Positions 27,287 through 34,289 of a DNA stretch of 53,862 bases are shown piece by piece. Every line of letters starts with the position of its first letter. The first letter of the stretch is position 1. This stretch comes from Ruminococcus sp. (GTDB lineage: Bacteria; Bacillota; Clostridia; Oscillospirales; Ruminococcaceae): the NCBI GenBank assembly GCA_017470905.1, contig JAFUXL010000016.1, positions 1 through 53,862 on the forward strand, read 5' to 3'. The translations under genes and the position numbers were made by a program. The notes beneath the pieces were generated by a model that saw only the letters and a list, made by a program, of their open reading frames with translations, was not told where the DNA came from and made no database searches.

Positions 27287-29078
27287 AAATATTCTCCTTT
27301 TCATTAACTTTTATAACTTTATTTTTGTTTTCGTAGCCTGTGATATTCAATTTCCATACGGAGTCGCCGTTTTCGGACTGTTCAACAAGGTCAAAGCCGA
27401 AAGCTCCGAAAAGCTGCGAAACCATGTTATTTTTTGGCGTTTTGTAATAATAGCCCATGATTTTGGAAATATTTCTGTCTCTGCACTGACTGACCAGTTC
27501 GTCGAGCATGGCAAATTCCATATCCCTTTTGAGTACACGGCAGCTCATGAGCCATAGTTCAACATGGAGCGTATCGCCCTCACAGCGTCCGATAACCACC
27601 GAAACTATGCCGTTGTCGCCGAATTTATCGGCAAGTCTGCCGTAAAGCCTTATTCTGTCGGGCATGGCGCATACCTGCTCCATTTCCTGCTGTGTATATC
27701 TCTTTGTAGTCAGGTTGAACTGATTGCTTTTGTTTGTCAGCTGGGTTATCCTTTGCAGATAGACTGGAGTAAAATCCTTTATTTCGCCGTGCATATCAAG
27801 ACTTAAAAGATAATCGGTATAATTTTCAAATTTTTTCTGCTGTGATATTCTCTTTGCGTTTTCGGCATACATATCCGAACGCTTCAAATCGTCCTCCGAA
27901 ACGGAGGTTATCTCGAAAAATCCGCCTCTGCTCAGGGTATACATAGCCTTTCCGACAGACTCCGCATGAACGGTATGAACTGCGGGGAGCTGTGCGTTGA
28001 CTATGGCACATTCGGCAGGATTATCGTCCACGAAAACAAAGCTTTCGGGTAAAAGTCCGAGTTCGTCCGCCGACTCCGCAAGGTTTAAGTCCTTCGGGTT
28101 CCAGCTTGCCTTTATTGATGCAAAATCATCGGGGCGGAGTATGCCTGTCGGGTGATTAAGACCGGCAAGGGCATTTTCCTCCTCATTTTTTGAGCATACG
28201 GTTAAAATTATGCCGTAGTTCTTGTAATTTTTAATGAAATGCTGAAATTCGCTGTAAGCCTCGCCGACAGCGGTTTCCTCACCGATTTCAATTCCGTCAA
28301 CACCGTCATCGCCTATTATGCCGCCCCAAAGGGTGTTATCGAGGTCGAGGGCGATAACCTTCTGATTTTTTCCGTATACGGATTTGATTATACAGGCGAT
28401 ACTGTAGGACAGTTCGGGGATAACCGAGGTACTCATCGCATATTTATACATATACCATGCTTCCGTATCGTGCCATTTTTCAAGACCAATCACGGACGAG
28501 AGATAATTTATATCATTAATATAAAAGCCGTTGTTATGCCTTGCATAGTCCGAGAGCATGACATTCAGGCGGTTTATGAATGCAGCCGTACCGCTTATGC
28601 CCCAGCCGTCCCAGCTTCCCGTGCGTCTGAAAAGCGGAAGTTCAAAATTATTCTGAATTATCGGACAGCCGTATTTCTGAACGAGGCTGACCCAGACCTG
28701 TTTAAACCTGTCAAACTGATTTTCAAGTCTGAGATTTACCTGTTCTTCGGTTTCGGCAGGGCTTTCGGGGAGCATGGTAAGATTTCTCGATGTGGTATGT
28801 ATATAAATCAAATCGGGAGCAAATTCATCGAGTTCGGGGTTTCCGAAAACGGCATCTTCATAGAATTTATTGTATTCGGACTTGTAAAACTCCGCCTCTA
28901 TGCCGAAATTCAGCAGAAAGAGGTCAAGTGCCGAGATAACGTCGTCCGCAGTCGAGCCGCCGAGGACGGCAATTTTCTTTTTTATGCGCAGAGAGCCGTC
29001 CGAAAGAAGCTGTTTTCTGACAGATTTTCTCTTGCGCATGATATACTTGTTGTCAAAGGGAAATTCAAGTTCTTTCAT
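27279..29078 (-). CDS. FkbH-like HAD-family enzyme (glyceryl-ACP type)
   Basis: 599 residues in three parts. The N-terminal ~220 is an SGNH-like FkbH N-domain (KIAVLGGSTADDVIS and later NNFELPLF). A HAD phosphatase domain follows, with nucleophile block VIALDLDNTLWGG (D245, D247), LTVCSKNEE and FVFVDDNPAE. Last comes a GNAT-like C-domain (about 440-580, from QLTNKSNQFNLTTKR to IMGYYYKTPKNN). Characterised FkbH relatives take 1,3-bisphosphoglycerate, remove a phosphate and load the glyceryl group onto an ACP. The ACP gene overlaps its 3' end, so that pair is clear. The start has AGGTGAG just before it. A dead or altered substrate is possible, but all HAD residues I can see are intact. Confidence 0.9.
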   Translation of the reverse strand: MKELEFPFDNKYIMRKRKSVRKQLLSDGSLRIKKKIAVLGGSTADDVISALDLFLLNFGIEAEFYKSEYNKFYEDAVFGNPELDEFAPDLIYIHTTSRNLTMLPESPAETEEQVNLRLENQFDRFKQVWVSLVQKYGCPIIQNNFELPLFRRTGSWDGWGISGTAAFINRLNVMLSDYARHNNGFYINDINYLSSVIGLEKWHDTEAWYMYKYAMSTSVIPELSYSIACIIKSVYGKNQKVIALDLDNTLWGGIIGDDGVDGIEIGEETAVGEAYSEFQHFIKNYKNYGIILTVCSKNEEENALAGLNHPTGILRPDDFASIKASWNPKDLNLAESADELGLLPESFVFVDDNPAECAIVNAQLPAVHTVHAESVGKAMYTLSRGGFFEITSVSEDDLKRSDMYAENAKRISQQKKFENYTDYLLSLDMHGEIKDFTPVYLQRITQLTNKSNQFNLTTKRYTQQEMEQVCAMPDRIRLYGRLADKFGDNGIVSVVIGRCEGDTLHVELWLMSCRVLKRDMEFAMLDELVSQCRDRNISKIMGYYYKTPKNNMVSQLFGAFGFDLVEQSENGDSVWKLNITGYENKNKVIKVNEKENIYE

Positions 29079-29086
29079 TTTCTCAC

Positions 29087-30721
29087 CTATTTATCAATAT
29101 TCTCTTTTATGTAGTCCTGATTGGAGACAGCCGAGAAAGTATTCATCGAGAACAGAACATCTGTTGCATTAACCTGCTTAATGAAGTCTATCGCATTTAT
29201 ATCAAAATATCTTATATCGCAGAGGTAGATATTTTCAAACGAATAAGTAAGCAGTGACGGGAGAGCGTTTCCGTAGCTGTCCTTGAAGATAACGAGGGTT
29301 CTGCCGTTCTTCATGCCCGTATGGAGGAATTTTATCTGGTCATCGAGGGCGAATGTGAGATAGTAGTCGGAATTGCTCATATTTTCGGTACTCATGAATA
29401 ATTCGCCGTCAACGGGGTTCTGGAATGCGGTGTCGTATATCTTTACATCAACCTTGTCCTTCGGCTTGAAATATACAAATTCTTCGGGATTGTTGATAAT
29501 ATCCGCACTCTGCGTAAAGCCGTAGATAGTTCCGACATAGCCCTGAAGCGTTACCTTGTTGTACTTGTCAAAGCCAGCAAAGGGAACACCTGCGGCATTT
29601 GCAAATGCCTGAGCCGCATAATATGCGCCGAGCTGCTGCCAGTGGTGGTCTGTTCTGGAATATATATGCTCGTCCTTGTGGGCAAGGAGAGCCGTGTAAG
29701 CGTCAACGTGCTTAACTCCCCTGAAAGCCGCCGCCATGCTGTCGAGGTCGTCCTTTTCGCTCTCGGAGAGGTCTTTGTAGTTTTCGGGGAGATAGAAAGA
29801 TACAGCAGTCGGCAGAACCATTGAATAGACGTTCACGGAATTGCCGAGCCTTTCCTTATATTCGTTGACATAATCGGCATATACCAGTTCGCTGCCCCAT
29901 GCGCCGCCGTAAAGCATAAGTCCCCTGTTGTTGACTATCATTATATTATTTGTGATTTCGCCGTTGTCGGCAGCAGGTTCGTTGGCATTGGGAAGAGTTG
30001 TAACGGGAGCAGTTTCTTCAGTTACCGCAGAGGTAACGGCTGTGTTGCTGACCTCGGAGGAGTTATCGGGAGCGGCAGTAGTTACGGAGGCGGTATTTCT
30101 CTGATTTGCCTTTTTGTTATTCTCGTATGTTCCGCCGTGAAGCGTTACGCCGTCACCGTATTTAACGCCCTTCATCGGCATAAATACGGAAGCAATCATA
30201 TTCTTGAAAAAGCTTCTGTTGGGGACGGTATCGTCATAATAATCGGCAAGTCCCTCGGTATATTCGCCGCTTAAATAGCCTGTAAGCGAAAATTCGGGCA
30301 TTTTCGTGAGGTTTCTGTTCTCCTCGTGCGAAACGGTATCCCTCGGAAGTATGAGCAGATATGCAAATCCTGCAAGCAGTACAAGCATTATAACTCCTGC
30401 ATTCACAAATGAAAGCTTGTTGTTTTTTGAAAGCGGCTTCTTATCCTCTGCCTTTTCGGACTTTTCCGACTTGGGCTGTACAGGTTTTTCCGATTTGGGC
30501 TGAACGGGCTTTTCGGATTTGGACTGAACGGTTTTTTCCGATTTGGGCTGTACAGGCTTTTCCGACTGCTGATTTTTCTGCCGCATAAGCTCTTCAATTT
30601 TCTGCTGTACGGATTTTTCGTCACGGACATTTCCAGACTTCTGCACTGCGGAGGTATTTATCTTCACAAGCTTTCTGACGGGAGGTCTGTTATTCGGATT
30701 GTTTGAATTTTTATTTTCCAT
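29087..30721 (-). CDS. DHHW/AlgX-like membrane protein
   Basis: 544 residues. A ~100-residue cytosolic tail holds tandem octapeptides near EKPVQPKS (about five), then one membrane helix (VIMLVLLAGFAYLLIL). The rest lies outside. A Thr/Glu/Pro-rich linker precedes a C-terminal SGNH-like domain with YSRTDHHWQQLGAYY, the DHHW signature shared with alginate O-acetylation proteins AlgJ/AlgX, and later IFKDSYGNALPSLL. Such partners work with MBOAT proteins to place acyl groups on exported polymers. It lies between the MBOAT and FkbH genes. The ATG after AGAGGTGC is used; GTG at 30730 is possible. Confidence 0.88.
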   Translation of the reverse strand: MENKNSNNPNNRPPVRKLVKINTSAVQKSGNVRDEKSVQQKIEELMRQKNQQSEKPVQPKSEKTVQSKSEKPVQPKSEKPVQPKSEKSEKAEDKKPLSKNNKLSFVNAGVIMLVLLAGFAYLLILPRDTVSHEENRNLTKMPEFSLTGYLSGEYTEGLADYYDDTVPNRSFFKNMIASVFMPMKGVKYGDGVTLHGGTYENNKKANQRNTASVTTAAPDNSSEVSNTAVTSAVTEETAPVTTLPNANEPAADNGEITNNIMIVNNRGLMLYGGAWGSELVYADYVNEYKERLGNSVNVYSMVLPTAVSFYLPENYKDLSESEKDDLDSMAAAFRGVKHVDAYTALLAHKDEHIYSRTDHHWQQLGAYYAAQAFANAAGVPFAGFDKYNKVTLQGYVGTIYGFTQSADIINNPEEFVYFKPKDKVDVKIYDTAFQNPVDGELFMSTENMSNSDYYLTFALDDQIKFLHTGMKNGRTLVIFKDSYGNALPSLLTYSFENIYLCDIRYFDINAIDFIKQVNATDVLFSMNTFSAVSNQDYIKENIDK

Positions 30722-30733
30722 TATTCGCACCTC

Positions 30734-32137
30734 TTAAAACCTGAAATACAGAAACGGGTTTGTAGTCGCATCAACGAGCATGACACTGCTGACAAGCAAA
30801 AGCACGGCTGAAACGACAGTTGTGACAATACTTGTTGCAGTCTTTGATTTTTCGCCCGAACACAGCCTGCTGTTCTTTATCATGTCTATCACGGGGAAAC
30901 AGAATACAACAGCCGCCGTGATGAGGAATATATTATTGCTGAATGAGATTTTATCCGCAAGGGTTATGAAGCCGTTTCCGCCCATGCCGAAAATGGATTT
31001 GAAAAATTGTCCGAGCTGACCGAAGTCCTCGAAATAGAATATTCCGAAGCCGATGAAGATAACCGCCTTGCTGTAGATATGACGTATAACGAGCGGAATT
31101 TTCTTCATGTTCTTCTTGCCTATCTTCATCTCGATGAAAACGAATATTCCGTAATAAAGACCCCAGATTATAAAATTCCAGCTTGCGCCGTGCCATATGC
31201 CCGTACAGAGCCATACGAGGAAAAGTCCGCCGTATTTTCTTCTCTTGCCGAATATCGGGAGATAGAGGACGTAATCCCTGAAAAATGTACTGAGTGATAT
31301 ATGCCACCTCTGCCAAAATTCCGTTATGTCCTTGCATATGAAAGGGTGTCTGAAATTTTCGTCAAAATGGAAGCCGAATACTCTGCCCAGACCGATGGCT
31401 ATATCAGAATATCCCGAAAAATCGAAATATATCTGCAAGCCGTATGCAAAAGCACCGTACCATGCGCCGACAAAGCTTGTCGTTTCAATATTTCCGAGCA
31501 TATTGTCGGCAATAATGCTTAACTGATTTGCGATGAGTACTTTTTTTGAAAGACCGAGAACCATTCTGTTAAGACCGTAGGAAATATCCTCTATTGTGAC
31601 GCTTCTTTCCTCGATTTCGGCTTCTATGGTGCTGTAACGGACGATAGGCCCTGCGACAAGCTGCGGAAAAAGGCAGACATAGAGCAGAAAATTCTTAAAG
31701 CTTTTCTGCGCCTTCACCGTTTCCCACTGTACATCCACTACGTATGAAAGCGTCTGGAAGGTATAGAAGCTTATGCCTATCGGCAGACGTATATCGGGAA
31801 CGGGGATTGAAATTCCGAAAAGTGCGTTGATATTCTCGACAATAAATCCGCTGTACTTGAAAATTCCGAGCATCAGCAAATCGAAGATTATCGCCCCTGC
31901 AAAGGCGATTTTCTCTTTTTTGTCCCCCCTGTATCTTTCAATGGAAAGACCGGCAAAATAGTTCACACCTGCGCTCAGGAGCATAAGGAACACATATGTA
32001 GGCTCTCCCCATGCGTAGAATATCAGAGAAAATATAATCAATACCGTGTTTTTATCCTTTGTCTTTCTGACAAGCCCATATGTAATCAGGCACAGCGGAA
32101 GAAAAAGATAAATAAAAAAGAGTTTTGAAAAAACCAT
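30734..32137 (-). CDS. MBOAT family O-acyltransferase (DltB/AlgI-like)
   Basis: 467 residues with about ten membrane helices. The N-terminal MVFSKLFFIYLFLPLCL and the core GISFYTFQTLSYVVDV, the FPQLVAGPIVRY block, FWQRWHISLSTFFRDYVL and GIWHGASWNF with the catalytic His are standard for AlgI/DltB. Such proteins form a channel through the membrane and pass an acyl group from a carrier to a polymer outside. It leads the operon under the promoter at 32220-32248, 12 nt before the DHHW gene. With FkbH and ACP downstream, a glyceryl or derived acyl group is the likely cargo. Confidence 0.95.
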   Translation of the reverse strand: MVFSKLFFIYLFLPLCLITYGLVRKTKDKNTVLIIFSLIFYAWGEPTYVFLMLLSAGVNYFAGLSIERYRGDKKEKIAFAGAIIFDLLMLGIFKYSGFIVENINALFGISIPVPDIRLPIGISFYTFQTLSYVVDVQWETVKAQKSFKNFLLYVCLFPQLVAGPIVRYSTIEAEIEERSVTIEDISYGLNRMVLGLSKKVLIANQLSIIADNMLGNIETTSFVGAWYGAFAYGLQIYFDFSGYSDIAIGLGRVFGFHFDENFRHPFICKDITEFWQRWHISLSTFFRDYVLYLPIFGKRRKYGGLFLVWLCTGIWHGASWNFIIWGLYYGIFVFIEMKIGKKNMKKIPLVIRHIYSKAVIFIGFGIFYFEDFGQLGQFFKSIFGMGGNGFITLADKISFSNNIFLITAAVVFCFPVIDMIKNSRLCSGEKSKTATSIVTTVVSAVLLLVSSVMLVDATTNPFLYFRF

Positions 32138-32174
32138 AGCTATCTTCTTTCTTTGCTTATTTATTATAATTTAT

Positions 32175-32214
32175 ACGTAAAAGCCTGCCATACCCTCCTG
32201 CGGACAGGCTACGT
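32175..32214 (-). promoter_or_regulatory. Structured leader hairpin of the MBOAT operon
   Basis: In the - strand mRNA, outer ACGT/ACGT and inner GCCTG/CAGGC stems enclose an AGGAGGG loop. It starts within a few nt of the predicted transcription start and ends 38 nt before the gene. The exposed AGGAGG is not at the right distance to serve the start codon. No known riboswitch was recognised. Confidence 0.45.
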
Positions 32215-32219
32215 TTTTT

Positions 32220-32248
32220 ATTATATCACGTTTTTTTTATGATGTAAA
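32220..32248 (-). promoter_or_regulatory. Promoter of the MBOAT-FkbH operon
   Basis: On the - strand, TTTACA (32243-32248), 17-nt spacer, TATAAT (32220-32225) with extended TGA. The stretch 32249-32409 shows no gene. Confidence 0.65.
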
Positions 32249-32409
32249 GCCTTTTTTTCAAAATAAAAGTAGAATAAAAATCAAATTTCTGCGGAAAATT
32301 AGTCTTTTCGACAAGTAAGGCAGTGTTTTGAATAAGTTTTAACAATATATCATCATATTCTGCGCAACTTTTTTTTACATAAACGTTATGAAATGTAAGG
32401 AAAAATTGG

Positions 32410-32438
32410 TGGACTTACGGAAAAATATGTGATATAAT
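32410..32438 (+). promoter_or_regulatory. Promoter of the acyltransferase-regulator pair
   Basis: TGGACT (32410-32415), 17-nt spacer, TATAAT (32433-32438) with extended TGA. It lies just upstream of the MITE-like element, about 210 nt from the first start codon. Confidence 0.55.
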
Positions 32439-32458
32439 AACACTGTAGTCAGACAATG

Positions 32459-32629
32459 CATAATGCACATTGCACAGTGCATATTGCACAATGCATAATT
32501 AATTTAAAAACAGAAATAATATGGTTTCCGCTAACGGCGGCGGAAACAGACAAAACCAAAATTTTTATGTATTATTTTAAAATACTGAAATTTATGATTA
32601 TCTGATTATGCATTATGAATTATGAATTA
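32459..32629. repeat. MITE-like element with inverted AATTATG ends
   Basis: The left end holds GCATAATGCACATTGCACAG-type words ending in GCATAATTAATT. The right end holds ATTATGCATTATGAATTATG, its approximate reverse complement. In the middle is the hairpin GTTTCCGC...GCGGAAAC. The 171-bp unit fills the space between promoter and ribosome site. No ORF is inside. Confidence 0.6.
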
Positions 32630-32646
32630 AAAAAAGGGTGATGGTT

Positions 32647-33729
32647 ATGAGAAAGAATTACATTGACAATATCCGCTGGATAACGATAATATGTGTTGTG
32701 ATATATCATGTTGTGTATATGTTCAACGGCGTGCAGACAGTAGGAGTTATAGGTGCTTTCAGGGAAAATCAGTGGCAGGACGGCTTGCAGTATCTTCTGT
32801 ATCCCTGGTTCATGGTGCTTTTGTTCGTCGTGTCGGGCATGAGTTCAAGATATTACCTCGAAAAGCATACCGAAAAAGAATTTTTCAAATCAAGGACGAA
32901 CAAGCTCCTCGTGCCGTCAACCCTCGGACTTTTCGTTTTCCAGTGGATACAGGGCTATTTCAGCATGAAAATTTCCAATGCCTTTGAAGATATTCCCGAC
33001 ACCGTTCCGAAGCCCGTGCTGTATATCATAATGAGCCTCAGCGGAATAGGTGTTTTATGGTTCATACAGCTTTTGTGGGTTTTCTCCGCACTGCTTATCC
33101 CCATAAGACGCTTGGAAAAGGATAAATTATACGAAAAATGCAGAAATATCCCCGTATGGGCTTTGATACTCCTCGTGATACCGCTCTGGGGAATGGCGCA
33201 GATACTGAATACCCCGGTAATAACAGTCTACAGATGCGGTATATATGGCTTTGCGTTTTTAATCGGATATTTCATATTCTCACACGATGAAATAATAAAC
33301 AGACTCGAAAAATTATGGTATGTATTCGCACCGGCTGCACTTATACTCGGAATTGTAAGCACAATAGTGTATTTCGGCGAAAACTACACAGAAAAAAACG
33401 TACTCAACAGCCCTCTTTCGATAGCATATGCATGGGCAGCAGTCCTCGGCATAATCTCATGCGGAAAAAAATTCCTCGATTTCAGAAATAAATTCACGGG
33501 CTTTATGGCATCTCAGAGCTGGGGAATTTACATATTCCACTATTTATACATATCAATTCCGGCATATTACATGATAAATACGCAAGTACCTCCCGTTTTA
33601 CAGTATATTATATGTACAGTCCTCGCATTTGCGGGAAGTATAATAACCTATAATATAATATCACGCATACCGGTCATAAGATACCTCGTCCTCGGCATGA
33701 AAGGAGTTAAGAAAAATGTTCAGCGATAA
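32647..33729 (+). CDS. Acyltransferase 3 family membrane protein
   Basis: 360 residues with ten or so membrane helices. The family 3 acyltransferase opening RKNYIDNIRWITIICVVIYHV contains the conserved His. GMSSRYYLEK with R and the late SWGIYIFHYLYI are also typical. OafA-type relatives O-acylate cell-surface glycans or lipids. Several near starts exist (GTG 32638, ATG 32641, ATG 32647); the last suits the AAGGG site. It overlaps the next gene, an XRE-AbrB regulator, by 14 nt. Confidence 0.87.
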   Translation: MRKNYIDNIRWITIICVVIYHVVYMFNGVQTVGVIGAFRENQWQDGLQYLLYPWFMVLLFVVSGMSSRYYLEKHTEKEFFKSRTNKLLVPSTLGLFVFQWIQGYFSMKISNAFEDIPDTVPKPVLYIIMSLSGIGVLWFIQLLWVFSALLIPIRRLEKDKLYEKCRNIPVWALILLVIPLWGMAQILNTPVITVYRCGIYGFAFLIGYFIFSHDEIINRLEKLWYVFAPAALILGIVSTIVYFGENYTEKNVLNSPLSIAYAWAAVLGIISCGKKFLDFRNKFTGFMASQSWGIYIFHYLYISIPAYYMINTQVPPVLQYIICTVLAFAGSIITYNIISRIPVIRYLVLGMKGVKKNVQR

Positions 33730-34135
33730 TTTAATATATCTCAGAAAAGCAAAGAACATGACACAGGAGGAGCTGGCGGAAAAATTAAACGTAACTCGTC
33801 AGACCCTCTCCAAATGGGAAACGAGCGACTCACTCCCCGACATCGAAAAAAGCCGTATGATTGCGGATATTTTCGATGTATCCCTCGATGAACTCGTAAC
33901 GCACGACAATATCAACGGCAAGCTGCTCGTTCCCCCGAAAGGCAGGCATATGTTCGGTGTGGTCAAGGTCGGCGAAAAAGGACAGATAGTCATTCCCTCA
34001 AAGGCAAGAAAGATATTCAATATAAATATCGGCGACTCGCTGATTATCATAGGCGATGACAGTCAGGGGATTGCAATAATAAAGGAGCAGGATTTCCTCG
34101 CCATGATTGACGAAATAAAAAATAACTATGAATAA
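33716..34135 (+). CDS. XRE-type HTH fused to AbrB-like domain
   Basis: 139 residues. The N-terminal XRE helix-turn-helix (residues 5-60, NLIYLRKAKNMTQEELAEKLNVTRQTLSKWE) is followed by a second DNA-binding unit of AbrB/SpoVT swapped-hairpin type (residues 80-125, VVKVGEKGQIVIPSKARKIFNI). A dimer would thus carry two kinds of DNA-binding surface. The gene starts inside the end of the acyltransferase gene and is closed by the terminator at 34152, so the pair forms a two-gene unit, perhaps self-regulating. Targets are not evident. Confidence 0.88.
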   Translation: MFSDNLIYLRKAKNMTQEELAEKLNVTRQTLSKWETSDSLPDIEKSRMIADIFDVSLDELVTHDNINGKLLVPPKGRHMFGVVKVGEKGQIVIPSKARKIFNINIGDSLIIIGDDSQGIAIIKEQDFLAMIDEIKNNYE

Positions 34136-34151
34136 TGCAATTGAATAAAAT

Positions 34152-34185
34152 ACAAAAAGCGGATATTTTTATATCCGCTTTTTGT
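34152..34185 (+). terminator. Terminator after XRE-AbrB gene
   Basis: A perfect 15-bp hairpin, ACAAAAAGCGGATAT/ATATCCGCTTTTTGT, with a TTTT loop. A- and T-rich sides allow function in both directions. Confidence 0.85.
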
Positions 34186-34221
34186 GCGTTATGCCTATTT
34201 TCAAAAAAATTCCCTATACTA

Positions 34222-34250
34222 TTGACAAACGCAGGAAAATATGATATATT
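34222..34250 (+). promoter_or_regulatory. Promoter of the metal ATPase
   Basis: Consensus TTGACA (34222-34227), 17-nt spacer, TATATT (34245-34250). The start near 34257 falls inside the operator that follows. Confidence 0.8.
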
Positions 34251-34253
34251 AAA

Positions 34254-34275
34254 CATATGAACAACTATTCATATG
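34254..34275. promoter_or_regulatory. ArsR/SmtB-type operator
   Basis: CATATGAA-CAACTA-TTCATATG is an exact 8-bp inverted repeat. It contains the TGAACA...ATTCA words of metal-sensing ArsR/SmtB (CadC, CzrA, ZiaR) operators. It covers the predicted transcription start, so a bound repressor would block initiation. No ArsR gene is present in the window. Confidence 0.75.
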
Positions 34276-34289
34276 AAAGAGATGATATT

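Noticed and set aside
26409-27557. 382-codon + strand ORF across the phosphoesterase, ACP and FkbH genes
   Set aside because: It is the antisense shadow of three well-supported genes and has no domain of its own.
28239-29114. 291-codon + strand ORF opposite the FkbH gene
   Set aside because: Antisense shadow of a protein with clear HAD motifs.
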